A stretch of DNA of 47,056 bases from Acidobacteriota bacterium. GTDB taxonomy: Bacteria; Acidobacteriota; Terriglobia; Terriglobales; Acidobacteriaceae. The translations under genes were made by a program, and so were the position numbers. Positions within the stretch are counted from its first letter, which is position 1, and each line of letters opens with the position of its first letter. Below, piece after piece: positions 8,433-20,841 of the stretch. The stretch lies in the NCBI GenBank assembly GCA_021846945.1, contig JAJZVZ010000016.1:1-47056 (forward strand). The letters are read 5' to 3'. Under the pieces are notes generated by a model, which did not search any database, was not told where the DNA came from, and saw only the letters and a list, made by a program, of their open reading frames with translations.

Positions 8433-10958
8433 ATGGTAAACGCGCATTCGTCAGACTCTAATTCGAAAAGGACCGCCTCTTGGTCGCGCAGCCGCAAGCG
8501 GCGCTGGCCGCGGATTCTCCTGTTGTCGGCGGCCTGCCTTGCGGCGTTTCTGCTGCTGGCCGCGGGCATCGTCACGCTCTGGCTGCGCTCGGCAGCTTTG
8601 GCCGCGCTGCCGGTGCTGGACGGCAGCGTGCATCTCGCGGGGCTCTCCGCGCCGGTGACGGTGCGGCGCGATGCGCATGGCGCGCCCCACATTGACGCCG
8701 CTACTCAGGATGATCTGTTCGTCGCGCAGGGCTATGTGACCGCACAGGATCGCCTCTGGCAGATGGACATGTACCGGCGCAACTCGGAAGGCAACCTGGC
8801 CGAGGTGCTGGGCCATTCCGCGGTCAATCACGACGAGATTCAGCGCGTGCTTCAGGTTCGCCGCGTCGCCGAGCGCATCTATGCGGCGCAGTCCGCCGCG
8901 AACCGCGCGCGTCTCGACGACTATGCGCGCGGCGTCAACCTGTACATCGCGCACTGCGAAAGAACAGGCACGCTTCCGCCGGAGTTCAGGCTGCTCTTCT
9001 ATCGCCCCCGGCCCTGGACCGGCGTTGACTCCATCAGCGTGGGCCTCATGATGGTTGAAACGCTCGACACCCACATCCGGACCAAGCTCGCGCGCGCGCA
9101 GGTCCAAGCCCGGCTGCACGATCCCCAACTGGAGGCCGATCTCTATCCCATCGGCTCGTGGCGCGACCATCCGCCAACCGGAATCCGCATCGACCTCAGC
9201 AAGCCTCATCCCGAGCCACCCGCCACAGACGACTCCAACGAAGAGGACAATACGGAGACGCGGGCCGTGCCGCACAACGCGCTGCCTGGCGCAGTGTTGC
9301 CCTACGACGGATCAGGCACCCTTCTGGCCCTGCTTGGAGCGCCCGCCTGCAACGGCTGCACCGCCGGCTCCAACAACTGGGTTGTCGCCGGAGCGCATAC
9401 GGCCAGCGGCAAGCCGCTGCTCTCAAACGACATGCACCTGGGCCTCACCGAGCCCAACATCTGGTACATCGCCGATCTGCGCGCGCCGGGCTTTCATGCG
9501 GCCGGCGTCACGCTCCCCGGCCTGCCTTTTGTCGTGGCCGGTCACAACGAGCACGTGGCCTGGGGATTTACCGCGCTCATGGCCGACGTGCAGGACCTCT
9601 ACGTGGAGAAGCTGGATGGCAAGGGCGATTACTACCAGGCCGCCGACGGCAGTTCTCCGGGTGGATGGAAGCCGCTCACCGTCGAGCATGAGCTGATCCG
9701 CGTGCGCGGCGGCCACGATGTCGCGCTCAATGTCGAGTTCACTGATCACGGCCCGCTGCTCGATCCGCTGCTCGACAAAGACAGCCGCCCCATCGCGCTC
9801 AAGTGGACGCTCTACGATCCCTCGCTCAACGCGATTCCGCTCTACGAGATGAATGTCGCCTCGAACTGGGCGGAGTTTTCCGCGGCGCTCGCCGCGTGGA
9901 GCTGGCCCACGCAGAATGCCGTCTACGCCGACGATCAGGGGCACATCGCCTACCACGCCGTGGGCAAGGTTCCGCTGCGGCCGGGCGGATTGATGGACGC
10001 GCCCATCGACGACACGCGGCACGAGTGGCAGGGCTACATCCCCTTTGACGATATGCCCACCGCGGTCGATCCGCCGTCGGGCTTTCTGGCCACTGCCAAT
10101 TCCCGCGTGACAGCAGATAATTCGCCTTATCCGCTCACCGACGAGTGGAGCGACCCCTACCGCATCGAGCGCATCTACAAGTTGCTCGACGGTCATGATT
10201 ACCTGACGCCCAAAGACATGCTGGCGGTGCAGACTGATATCTACAGCGCAATTGACCGGGAATGGGGCCAGCGCTTCGCCTACGCCATCGACCAAACACC
10301 GGGCGCGGGGGACCGCCTTCGCTATTCCGCTGACCTGATGCGCGGTTGGGACGGCCGCGTAGCGACCGATTCCGTGGCGGCATCACTGGTAACGCGGGCT
10401 CGCGCTGCACTATGGCCGCTACTCCTCAAGCCGAAACTGGGCAAGGATGTTGGCGAGTACCACTGGGAAGAATCCAACTACGCCGAAGAACAGATCGTGA
10501 TGGACGAAAAGCCGGGTTGGCTTCCACCCGGTTACAAGAACTGGAATGGGCTGTTGACGGACGCCGTGCGCCGAGCCATGAAAGACAATCATGCCCCGAA
10601 GGATCTCGCGAAGTGGACCTACGGAAGCTGGCATGTGGTCGACATCGAGCATCCGCTGGCGGCCTTTTTGCCGTTCCTTGGCCGATTTGCCGGAACCGGC
10701 CCGCAGCCGATGAGCGGCGATCGAACTACCGTGAAGCAGGTAGGCCGCACCTTCGGCCCATCGCAGCGCTTCACCATGGATTGGAGCAACATCGACGGCT
10801 CGACGGAGAATATAGTTTTAGGTGAGAGCGGCAACCCCTTTAGCCCCTACTTCCGCGACCAGTGGAACGACTGGTATGAAGGCAAGACATTTGCCCTGCC
10901 GTTCAGCAAGACAACCGTTGCCGCGCAAACCCGGCACACGCTGACGCTGCTGCCGTAA
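8433..10958 (+). CDS. Penicillin acylase family protein (Ntn hydrolase)
   Basis: 841 residues. A basic N-terminus and one hydrophobic segment (about residues 26-52) look like an uncleaved signal anchor or long signal peptide, placing the enzyme in the periplasm. The alpha-chain region is followed by the self-cleavage site: GSNNWVVAG, with Ser313 as the expected N-terminal nucleophile of the beta chain, then SGKPLLSNDMHLGL, typical of the family. Downstream blocks (NGLPFVVAGHNEHVAWGFTA-like and the N-A-V-Y-A-D-DQGHIAYHAVGK region) also match. Family members hydrolyse amide bonds of beta-lactams, acyl-homoserine lactones or related N-acyl compounds; which one applies here cannot be read from sequence. 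Its TAA stop is the first triplet of a TAAAGACAG heptad repeat element. Confidence 0.9.
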   Translation: MVNAHSSDSNSKRTASWSRSRKRRWPRILLLSAACLAAFLLLAAGIVTLWLRSAALAALPVLDGSVHLAGLSAPVTVRRDAHGAPHIDAATQDDLFVAQGYVTAQDRLWQMDMYRRNSEGNLAEVLGHSAVNHDEIQRVLQVRRVAERIYAAQSAANRARLDDYARGVNLYIAHCERTGTLPPEFRLLFYRPRPWTGVDSISVGLMMVETLDTHIRTKLARAQVQARLHDPQLEADLYPIGSWRDHPPTGIRIDLSKPHPEPPATDDSNEEDNTETRAVPHNALPGAVLPYDGSGTLLALLGAPACNGCTAGSNNWVVAGAHTASGKPLLSNDMHLGLTEPNIWYIADLRAPGFHAAGVTLPGLPFVVAGHNEHVAWGFTALMADVQDLYVEKLDGKGDYYQAADGSSPGGWKPLTVEHELIRVRGGHDVALNVEFTDHGPLLDPLLDKDSRPIALKWTLYDPSLNAIPLYEMNVASNWAEFSAALAAWSWPTQNAVYADDQGHIAYHAVGKVPLRPGGLMDAPIDDTRHEWQGYIPFDDMPTAVDPPSGFLATANSRVTADNSPYPLTDEWSDPYRIERIYKLLDGHDYLTPKDMLAVQTDIYSAIDREWGQRFAYAIDQTPGAGDRLRYSADLMRGWDGRVATDSVAASLVTRARAALWPLLLKPKLGKDVGEYHWEESNYAEEQIVMDEKPGWLPPGYKNWNGLLTDAVRRAMKDNHAPKDLAKWTYGSWHVVDIEHPLAAFLPFLGRFAGTGPQPMSGDRTTVKQVGRTFGPSQRFTMDWSNIDGSTENIVLGESGNPFSPYFRDQWNDWYEGKTFALPFSKTTVAAQTRHTLTLLP

Positions 10959-11043
10959 AGACAGAGATCAGGGAACAGAGCACAGAGAACAGGGCGCTGC
11001 GAACTGAAAGCTGACCGCTGAAACCTGAACGCTGAAGGCTTAC
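10959..11043 (+). repeat. Heptad intergenic repeat element, copy 1 (after the acylase gene)
   Basis: Begins at the acylase stop as TAAAGACAG, continues with an ATCAGGGAACAGAG-type arm and ends with an inverted arm of CTGA heptads (AACTGAAAGCTGACCGCTGA and onward). The two arms are only loosely complementary in this copy. Confidence 0.6.
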
Positions 11044-11063
11044 AACGAGGCTATTGAGCGAAG

Positions 11064-12887
11064 ATGGGTGCTGAAAGCTCCAGCCCGGCCTCCTGGACCC
11101 GTTTGGCGGGGCCGGCAATCGTCGTGCTGGCTGCCCTGGTGGCCATTACTCCACTTCTGATGGGCGGAGCCTCCTGCGGCCATGACTTTGATTTCCACGC
11201 GATTTCGTGGTTGGAAACCCTGAACAGTTGGCGCCAGGGAGTTTTCTTCCCGCACTGGGCGGATGCCCCAAACTATGGCGCGGGCGAACCGGCCTTTGTC
11301 TTTTATCCGCCGCTGACGCGGAGCGTGTGCGCGTTGCTGGGAGCAATCCTACCCTGGCCGTCGGTGCCGGCGGCTGTCACCTTTCTGGTGCTGGCGGGCA
11401 TCGGACTTGCCACCCGCGCGCTGGCCCGCCAGGCGATGGAAGACGGCCCGGCCACCTTGGCAGGATGCGTGGCGATCTTCTCGGGCTATGTGCTGTTTAC
11501 CGCCTATGAGAGGTCGGATTTTGCGGAATTGACGGGCGGAATCTGGCTTCCGGTCCTGCTTCTTCTCATGCTTCCACGCCGCACCCCGGAACATCTCCGC
11601 GGAGATGCCGGATCGCAACAGCCCGCGGCCTCCGGCAGCCTCTGGCGAAATGCCTTCGATGGTTCCGCGGTGCCGCTTGCCCTGGTGGTGGCGGCAGCGT
11701 GGCTCACCAATCCGCCGGTCGGCGTGATGGCTTGCTATCTACTCGCCGCATTGTCGCTGGCGTTGCTCCTTTTGACGAAGTCCTGGGCGCCCATTCTCCG
11801 CGCGGCCGCCGGTGTGGCACTGGGCGTGGGACTGGCTGCGATCTACCTGATTCCCGCGGCATGGGAACAGCGTTGGGTGGAGATTCAAAGGGCGATCAAC
11901 GACCCAATGGAAAAGATCCAGTACAACTGGCTCTTTGCCCGCCACGCCGATCCCACGCTCGCGTTTCACGACTCCGTGCTGTATCAGGCGTCGCTGATCG
12001 CCGTTGTCATGATCACGATAACGCTTGCCGGCCTTTGGCTAAGCTGGCGGCGTGGCAGCCTGCCCGGCAAAACGTGCTGGTGGCTCCCCTTGGCGGCGAT
12101 TCCAGTCGTGGTTCTTTTCCTGCAGCTTCCTGTCTCTAAGTTCGTGTGGAACCTGCCCAAGCTCCAATTCCTGCAGTTTCCGTGGCGATGGCTGGTGGCT
12201 GTGGAGGCGCCGATGGGCATCTTTTTTGCCTCCGCTGTCTGGACGAACCACCCGCGCCGGCGCAGGGTTGTCGTGTTGATCTGCGTCGCGCTTTTCCTGG
12301 CGGAAATCTGGGTGGCGAAGAGATACCTTTACACTCCATGCGAGCCAGAGGACTCAGTTCCGAGCTTACTCAGCAGTTACCGTACCGGAGTGGGCTTTGA
12401 TGGGAGCGATGAGTATACGCCCGTGGGAGCGGACAACTCTCTTGTTGCCCTGGGGCTCCCCGACGCCTGCCTTGTGACCGATCCAGCAACCCCGCTGGGC
12501 GCGCCAACGGAGGACAGCGACACGCTGTTCTGGCATCCTGCCCAGGGCAGTTGCGACGCCACATTCAGCGCCAAGGCGAACCCCGGAAAGCCGCGGGTTG
12601 AGCACTGGCTCTTCCATGCGATGACCCGTCATGCAGGCTTTCTGGTTCTGCGTCTCAGGGAATATCCAGCCTGGCGCATTCAGGTGAACGGCCAGTTGGT
12701 GCGCAGTCTGCCTGAGCGGAGCGATGGCCTCATCGCCGTGCCCGTGCCGCAGGGGACTGTCGTTCTGGCGGTGGATTGGACCACTACCACCGACGTCCTT
12801 GCCGGACGGTGGGTGAGCGCTCTTTCCGTACTCCTCCTCGCAGCCCTGGTCCTCCTGGAAAAAAAGCTTTCCCGCGCTCAGTTATGA
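11064..12887 (+). CDS. Polytopic membrane protein, '6-pyruvoyl-tetrahydropterin synthase related' (GT-C-like) family
   Basis: 607 residues with about 11 hydrophobic segments. After the first membrane helix comes a periplasmic-type loop with GHDFDFHAISWLE and the 'YPPLTR' stretch, which recalls PTPS-related/YfhO-like membrane proteins of GT-C architecture; the C-terminal ~120 residues are a soluble beta-rich domain followed by a last helix. GT-C enzymes use polyprenyl-phosphate sugars on the outer face of the inner membrane. Glycosyltransferase activity is inferred from fold resemblance only. The stop codon overlaps the next gene's ATG (ATGA), so translation is probably coupled to the polyprenyl diphosphate synthase downstream. 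The start has only a weak, distant GAGG. Confidence 0.65.
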   Translation: MGAESSSPASWTRLAGPAIVVLAALVAITPLLMGGASCGHDFDFHAISWLETLNSWRQGVFFPHWADAPNYGAGEPAFVFYPPLTRSVCALLGAILPWPSVPAAVTFLVLAGIGLATRALARQAMEDGPATLAGCVAIFSGYVLFTAYERSDFAELTGGIWLPVLLLLMLPRRTPEHLRGDAGSQQPAASGSLWRNAFDGSAVPLALVVAAAWLTNPPVGVMACYLLAALSLALLLLTKSWAPILRAAAGVALGVGLAAIYLIPAAWEQRWVEIQRAINDPMEKIQYNWLFARHADPTLAFHDSVLYQASLIAVVMITITLAGLWLSWRRGSLPGKTCWWLPLAAIPVVVLFLQLPVSKFVWNLPKLQFLQFPWRWLVAVEAPMGIFFASAVWTNHPRRRRVVVLICVALFLAEIWVAKRYLYTPCEPEDSVPSLLSSYRTGVGFDGSDEYTPVGADNSLVALGLPDACLVTDPATPLGAPTEDSDTLFWHPAQGSCDATFSAKANPGKPRVEHWLFHAMTRHAGFLVLRLREYPAWRIQVNGQLVRSLPERSDGLIAVPVPQGTVVLAVDWTTTTDVLAGRWVSALSVLLLAALVLLEKKLSRAQL

Positions 12888-13786
12888 TGAGTTTGATGGA
12901 AGCCAATGTGAAGTCGTTGATTCAGGAAGGCGCGGAGCTGACCGACCGGGCGCTGGAAGCGCTTTTACCGGGTGCTGAGACCGTGCCCGCCTCGATTCAT
13001 AGCGCCATGCGCCACTCCACATTTGCCGGAGGCAAACGCCTGCGGCCACTGCTGGCCATGCAGGCCGCCGTTACCATTGCCGGCAAGCTGCCGCCGGGTA
13101 TCGAGCGGCTGGGCGCGGCCATCGAGATGCTCCACACCTACTCGCTTATTCACGATGACCTTCCGGCCCTGGACAACGACGACCTGCGCCGTGGCAAGCC
13201 TACCTGTCACGTTGTTTACGGCGAGGCCATCGCTATTCTGGCCGGCGATGCCTTGCAGACACGCGCCTTTGAGGTGCTGGCCGATCTCGATTGCCCGCCC
13301 GCCGCGGCCGTCCAGATCATCGGCCTCGTTGCCAACGCCGTCGGCACCGTCGAGGGGATGATAGGCGGCCAGGTGCTGGATCTCGAAAGCGAACACATGA
13401 AGCCCACCCCCGAGCTTGTCGAGGCAATTCACCGCGCCAAGACCGGCGCGCTCATCCGGGTGAGTGTCGTGGCGGGCGGCGTTTTTGCCGGCGCCGACGC
13501 GGCGGATCTGGCCCGCCTCGACCACTTCGGCCGCAAGGCAGGGCTGGCCTTTCAAATCGTTGACGACGTGCTCGACATGACCGTGGATTCTGCGCACCTT
13601 GGCAAGACGGCGGGCAAGGATATGGCCACCGAAAAGGCGACCTGGCCTGCGGTATTCGGCATCGAGCAGAGCCGGCGCGATGCCGCGCATCTTATCGAGG
13701 AAGCCTTCGCCGTCCTGGAGCCGTATGGCAACCGCGCCGACGGGCTTAAATCCGTGGCGCGTTACCTGGTGGAACGGACAAATTAG
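12884..13786 (+). CDS. ispA: Polyprenyl (farnesyl/geranylgeranyl) diphosphate synthase
   Basis: 300 residues from ATG 12884, which overlaps the previous stop by 4 nt; ATG 12887 and ATG 12896 are alternatives, and the longer in-frame extension is a shadow of the upstream gene. The two aspartate-rich motifs are intact: DDLPALDNDDLRRG starting at D91 (first DDxxxxD, bacterial type) and DDVLD starting at D227. The 'GGKRLRPLL' substrate-binding block and the Lys/Thr of 'RAKTGALI' are also present. The enzyme condenses IPP with allylic diphosphates to C15 (possibly C20) for quinone, carotenoid/hopanoid and undecaprenyl synthesis. The length fits IspA; chain length cannot be fixed by eye. Confidence 0.93.
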   Translation: MMSLMEANVKSLIQEGAELTDRALEALLPGAETVPASIHSAMRHSTFAGGKRLRPLLAMQAAVTIAGKLPPGIERLGAAIEMLHTYSLIHDDLPALDNDDLRRGKPTCHVVYGEAIAILAGDALQTRAFEVLADLDCPPAAAVQIIGLVANAVGTVEGMIGGQVLDLESEHMKPTPELVEAIHRAKTGALIRVSVVAGGVFAGADAADLARLDHFGRKAGLAFQIVDDVLDMTVDSAHLGKTAGKDMATEKATWPAVFGIEQSRRDAAHLIEEAFAVLEPYGNRADGLKSVARYLVERTN

Positions 13787-13831
13787 GGCTGTGTCCACCT
13801 GATTTTTCAATCAATCCTTTAACCCTGGGTG

Positions 13832-13867
13832 CCCGGGTCTCGGCCGCCGCGGCGGATGAGACCCGGG
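13832..13867. other. Strong palindrome upstream of the SufT-like gene
   Basis: CCCGGGTCTC (13832-13841) and GAGACCCGGG (13858-13867) are perfect inverse complements. The loop itself contains the 12-bp palindrome CCGCCGCGGCGG (13844-13855). There is no T-run after it. It may be a REP-like intergenic element, or it may shield or terminate the ispA message. Confidence 0.6.
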
Positions 13868-13903
13868 AGGCCACAAAATCATACGGACGCGGTACTAAGC
13901 CTC

Positions 13904-14233
13904 ATGCTTTCCGAACCGGATATCCTCAACGCGTTGCGCGATTGCTACGACCCCGAAGTAAAGTTGAACCTCGTGGATCTGGGTTTGATCTACGCGATCG
14001 CAACCGGTCCCGACCCGGATTCAACACCCGCCTGGCCGCGCCAGTGGGTCAAGGTGACAATGACCCTCACCACCCCGCAGTGCCCCGCAAGCGGGCTGAT
14101 CGTCGAGCAGGTGCGCAACCGCCTCGCAGGGATCGAGTCGATCAGCAAGGTCGAAGTAGACCTGGTCTGGGAACCAAAATGGACCCCGCACCGCATCAGC
14201 GAGGCGGGCCGCCGGCAACTCGGTATCGGCTAG
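13904..14233 (+). CDS. SufT/MIP18-like (DUF59) Fe-S cluster assembly protein
   Basis: 109 residues from ATG 13904. The DUF59 core is evident: ILNALRDCYDPEVKLNLVDLGLIY at the start, then VKVTMTLTTPQCPASGLIVEQV with the conserved Cys of 'T-x-x-x-C-P', and VEVDLVWEPKW at the end. Family members (SufT, PaaD, the N-terminal part of some Mrp proteins) help deliver Fe-S clusters to client proteins in the cytoplasm. The Mrp-type carrier in this window (42264-43094) has no DUF59 domain, so the two functions are on separate genes. The TAG stop interlocks with the stop of the convergent minus-strand gene (14230-14233). Confidence 0.85.
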   Translation: MLSEPDILNALRDCYDPEVKLNLVDLGLIYAIATGPDPDSTPAWPRQWVKVTMTLTTPQCPASGLIVEQVRNRLAGIESISKVEVDLVWEPKWTPHRISEAGRRQLGIG

Positions 14234-14580
14234 TAGCCTTCCTGCTTGGCCAGGATACGCTGGATTCTCTCGCGCTTCTCCGAGAAATCGCGCACGCCCT
14301 CCTGCACTAACCCAAGCAGCTTATTGACCTCATCGAGATAGCCGGGGAGCGCGCGCCAGCATGCGCGGACGGCGTCCTGCTGGTCAAGCAGCGCCAGAGC
14401 GGCGCCTGAGGTCGCCGCCACAAGCCCGGCGCGGCGCTGCCCTGTCAGCAGCAGAATCGTGCTTGCCGCCAGTGCTCCAACCGCTGTAACCCCAATCCAG
14501 TTCGTAGACTCGTCCGGCTCCGCGCCACGAGTCGTCATCTCGGCATCATCTTCCGGCTTGGAAAGTGGCACAACCACCAT
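14230..14580 (-). CDS. Small membrane protein of unknown function
   Basis: 116 residues, with GGGAGAAG about 3 nt before ATG 14580. After a 27-residue polar N-terminus there are two closely spaced hydrophobic stretches (about residues 28-46 and 51-64) and then a charged, helical C-terminal half that includes DFSEKRERIQRILAKQ. No family is recognised. The composition suggests a small inner-membrane protein with a cytoplasmic amphipathic tail. It is the last gene of a minus-strand series starting with the zinc-ribbon gene at 15131, and it ends tail-to-tail with the SufT-like gene with overlapping stop codons. Confidence 0.65.
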   Translation of the reverse strand: MVVVPLSKPEDDAEMTTRGAEPDESTNWIGVTAVGALAASTILLLTGQRRAGLVAATSGAALALLDQQDAVRACWRALPGYLDEVNKLLGLVQEGVRDFSEKRERIQRILAKQEGY

Positions 14581-14633
14581 CTTCTTCTCCCTGCAGCGTT
14601 AAGCCATCGCCTCACAGGCTGAGGCCACGGTGT

Positions 14634-14777
14634 CTAGAGTATCGCCGGAATCCGCTCGAAATGGAAATATTCTTTGGGCCCCGGACGCTCGATCGTAATA
14701 GCCTCCCACCGGCGCTCCCGGCCCATGGGCGACAAGTGCTCCAGTGCAAAGCTCCAGTCAGATTGCCAGCTCGCCAT
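14634..14777 (-). CDS. Candidate 47-residue protein or gene remnant
   Basis: In the 242-bp gap between two minus-strand genes, the minus strand reads ATG 14777 to TAG 14634. The product begins MASWQSDWSFALEHLSPMG and ends FHFERIPAIL; it is balanced in composition, with aromatic and acidic residues rather than the Arg/Ala-rich look of antisense shadows here. The Shine-Dalgarno is weak (GGGCGG close to the ATG), and the frame stays open 8 codons further upstream. It could be a small gene or the C-terminal remnant of a larger one; no family is recognised. Confidence 0.4.
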   Translation of the reverse strand: MASWQSDWSFALEHLSPMGRERRWEAITIERPGPKEYFHFERIPAIL

Positions 14778-14822
14778 TCCGCCCAGCAGAGCTACACCGG
14801 ATCAGCCAGCGCCGTCCGACCT

Positions 14823-15131
14823 TCAATCCAAGTCGAAGTCGCGCAACGGCTTGCCCTCTGGTGCATTCTTGGCCTTGCGCATCGCTTCGGCAAACTTCTT
14901 TTCGAGCAGATCGGCCTTGTTCTTCTCGGCATCCACGCTCTGCCGGAAGATCGACTCCTTGCGCTCTTCCTGCTCGCGCATGGCCTTGGCGGCCGTCTCC
15001 AGATCCTCAAACATCCGCTTGCGCGGAGCCGGAATATGGCTCACCACCAGCCCGGTGACGGCATCAATCTTCAGCATCGCTCCGCAATCCGGGCAGGCAA
15101 CTTCAAAGGTCTTTTCTTTCACTTTCGCCAT
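14823..15131 (-). CDS. Small protein with zinc-ribbon-like CxxC and coiled coil
   Basis: 102 residues from ATG 15131, where the conserved-looking N-terminus begins (MAKVKEKTFEVACPDCGAML). There is one CPDC pair, then a predicted amphipathic/coiled-coil stretch rich in Glu, Lys and Ala (about residues 40-85). A longer frame upstream runs into the atp terminator and is rejected. There is no Shine-Dalgarno; a -10-like TACAAT at 15142-15147 sits only 10 nt upstream of the ATG, suggesting a nearly leaderless mRNA. Function is unknown; a single CxxC could bind metal as a dimer. Confidence 0.65.
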   Translation of the reverse strand: MAKVKEKTFEVACPDCGAMLKIDAVTGLVVSHIPAPRKRMFEDLETAAKAMREQEERKESIFRQSVDAEKNKADLLEKKFAEAMRKAKNAPEGKPLRDFDLD

Positions 15132-15141
15132 GACATACAGA

Positions 15142-15147
15142 ATTGTA
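15142..15147 (-). promoter_or_regulatory. -10-like TACAAT close to the start of the zinc-ribbon gene
   Basis: TACAAT on the minus strand ends 10 nt before ATG 15131, so the predicted transcript start would be about 3-5 nt from the ATG. No convincing -35 is seen. An inverted repeat TATGCA/TGCATA lies just upstream. Confidence 0.35.
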
Positions 15148-15215
15148 GGCTTTGCATATGCAGATTGCATAGCACGGCGCACGCTCCACCACGGCACTGA
15201 AGGCGGCGGGCGTAG

Positions 15216-15245
15216 AAAAAGCCCTGCTCCGGTAAGCAGGGCTTT
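15216..15245 (-). terminator. Intrinsic terminator of the atp operon
   Basis: On the minus strand, AAAGCCCTGC, an 8-nt loop and GCAGGGCTTT are followed directly by more T (T5 in all at 15220-15216). The 10-bp perfect stem lies 35 nt after the atpC stop. Confidence 0.85.
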
Positions 15246-15279
15246 GAGAGATTCAATATCGGAACGCGACGAGGCCGTT

Positions 15280-15723
15280 CTACCCCTTTTCCGCTGCCGA
15301 GGCAATCTTGGCTTCCGCTTCGGAGATAATTCGCAGGGCCTCGTCGTAGGCCTCCACGCTTTCGCCGGCCTGTTTCCAGAGCGTGAGTCCGTGGTCCAGT
15401 TGCTGTTCGGCGCGCCGTACGTCGATTTCCTCCGGCTTCATGGCGTCGGAGGCCAGGATGGTCACGCGATCCGGAAGCACCTCGACAAATCCCCAGCTCA
15501 CGTTATAGCGGATTTCGCTCTCGCCGCCCGCCTCGGCGATTGCCGCGCCGCGAATGTTTACGTCGCCCGCGCCCAGTTCGGCGACCAGCGGAGCATGGCC
15601 GTAGAGCACCTCGAGATAGCCCGACTTCGATGGCAGCTCAACGGTCTCCGCCGCCTGGTCGAAGAGCACTCGCTCCGGCGTAACCAGCCGGACGCGGAGT
15701 TGATTGGATGTCAGTTCAGCCAT
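15280..15723 (-). CDS. atpC: ATP synthase F1 subunit epsilon
   Basis: 147 residues. The N-terminal beta-sandwich is clear (LRVRLVTPERVLFDQAAETVELPSKSGYLEVLYGHAPLVAEL), and a C-terminal helical hairpin (IDVRRAEQQLDHGL...) follows. Epsilon sits on the gamma stalk and can inhibit ATP hydrolysis by extending its C-terminal helices. It is the last gene of the operon, followed by an intrinsic terminator. The start codon has no clear Shine-Dalgarno; the 3' arm of a heptad repeat (ending ACTGAGATCTGAATT) abuts the ATG. Confidence 0.95.
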   Translation of the reverse strand: MAELTSNQLRVRLVTPERVLFDQAAETVELPSKSGYLEVLYGHAPLVAELGAGDVNIRGAAIAEAGGESEIRYNVSWGFVEVLPDRVTILASDAMKPEEIDVRRAEQQLDHGLTLWKQAGESVEAYDEALRIISEAEAKIASAAEKG

Positions 15724-15820
15724 AATTCAGATCTCAGTTCTCAGCTTTCAGTTCTCAGTTGAACCGGTTGGGAGCGGCAAAGAAAGCTAACCGCCGTCAA
15801 CTGATCACTGACAACTGTCT
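15724..15820 (-). repeat. Heptad intergenic repeat element, copy 2 (atpD-atpC spacer)
   Basis: Read on the minus strand, the spacer begins at the atpD stop as TAAAGACAG, followed by TTGTCAGTGATCAGTTGA. After a unique middle it ends TCAACTGAGAACTGAAAGC and further CTGA units. TCAGTTGA and TCAACTGA are perfect complements. The whole 97-nt spacer consists of this element. Confidence 0.75.
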
Positions 15821-18478
<2,658 letters not shown>

Positions 18479-18589
18479 AGTTCAGTTCACAGTGATCAGT
18501 TGTCAGTGATCAGTCTTTCCATTCAGCCGCCAGCGATCGTGCTTCAGCAATCCTTCTGACAACTGACCACTGATCCCTGACCACCGCCT
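18479..18589 (-). repeat. Heptad intergenic repeat element, copy 4 (atpA-atpG spacer)
   Basis: On the minus strand it starts at the atpA stop as TAAAGGCGG, then GGTCAGGGATCAGTGGTCAG and TTGTCAG. The other arm, CTGATCACTGACAACTGATC, ends against the atpG ATG. TCAGTTGTCAG and CTGACAACTGA are an 11-bp perfect complement. Confidence 0.8.
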
Positions 18590-20122
<1,533 letters not shown>

Positions 20123-20301
20123 TGCGTTCCTTTAGGGATCTGGGTTCAGGGATCAGTTTTCCGCCATCGTGCACGGCACGTTCCCCAATACTTGACTCCC
20201 GAACTCCAAGATCCTGCTTGGTTCCGATTTCTTAATTCTCTGCAACAAACTTCCTGAAACTCTTCACGCGAGGCCACGCCCTTTTCTGACCCCTGATCCA
20301 T
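20123..20301 (-). repeat. Degenerate heptad repeat element, copy 5 (atpH-atpA spacer)
   Basis: On the minus strand the 179-nt spacer starts after the atpH TAG with ATGGATCAGGGGTCAG and ends with AACTGATCCCTGAACC before the atpA Shine-Dalgarno. GGATCAG and CTGATCC are complementary. The middle is unrelated to the other copies, so this is the most diverged copy in the operon. Confidence 0.5.
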
Positions 20302-20841
20302 CTAGCCAGCCGTCAGCGCTTCCTTCAGCCGCTCCAGCCGTCCGCGCACGGAGCCGTCATAGACCGTCGAGCCGATGCGCACCACCGCGCCGCCAAGCAG
20401 CGATTGATCGAGCTTGAAACTCGGCGCAACCTGCGCGCCGGCCAGCTTGCCCGCCTCGGCCACCAGCGCCTGACGTTCCTCTTCGCTCAATTCGCGAGCC
20501 GTCACAATCTCCGCGGGGCGGATTCCCATGCGCTCCTGCATCAGTCTGCGGTACGCTTCCGCTACATCGGCAACCTGGCCGATGCGGCCTTTATCGATGA
20601 GCACAGCCAGCAGATTGCGCAGTTGCTTCTGCATGCCCAGCTTTTCATTCAATGTGTCCAGAAACTTCACCTTCTGCGCCGCCGGGATCGACGGATTCAC
20701 AAAAAACGTGCGCAACTCCGCGCTCGCCTCCCATGTGGCCAGAAAGTCGCTGAGCTGGTGGTCGATCGCGCCGGTATCCAGGCCGGCGGAGGCGACCACG
20801 TCGGCAAAGGCGCGCGCGTAATGCGCAACAAAGGCCGGCAT
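20302..20841 (-). CDS. atpH: ATP synthase F1 subunit delta
   Basis: 179 residues. The OSCP/delta pattern is visible: N-terminal helical domain (FVAHYARAFADVV...), the 'FFVNPSIPAAQKVKFLDTL' hinge, and the C-terminal GGAVVRIGSTVYDGSVRGRLERLKEAL signature. Delta links the b/b' peripheral stalk to alpha. The ATG abuts the atpF stop (TAAATG). The Shine-Dalgarno (GGGGGG region) lies inside the end of atpF, so the two are translationally coupled. Confidence 0.96.
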   Translation of the reverse strand: MPAFVAHYARAFADVVASAGLDTGAIDHQLSDFLATWEASAELRTFFVNPSIPAAQKVKFLDTLNEKLGMQKQLRNLLAVLIDKGRIGQVADVAEAYRRLMQERMGIRPAEIVTARELSEEERQALVAEAGKLAGAQVAPSFKLDQSLLGGAVVRIGSTVYDGSVRGRLERLKEALTAG

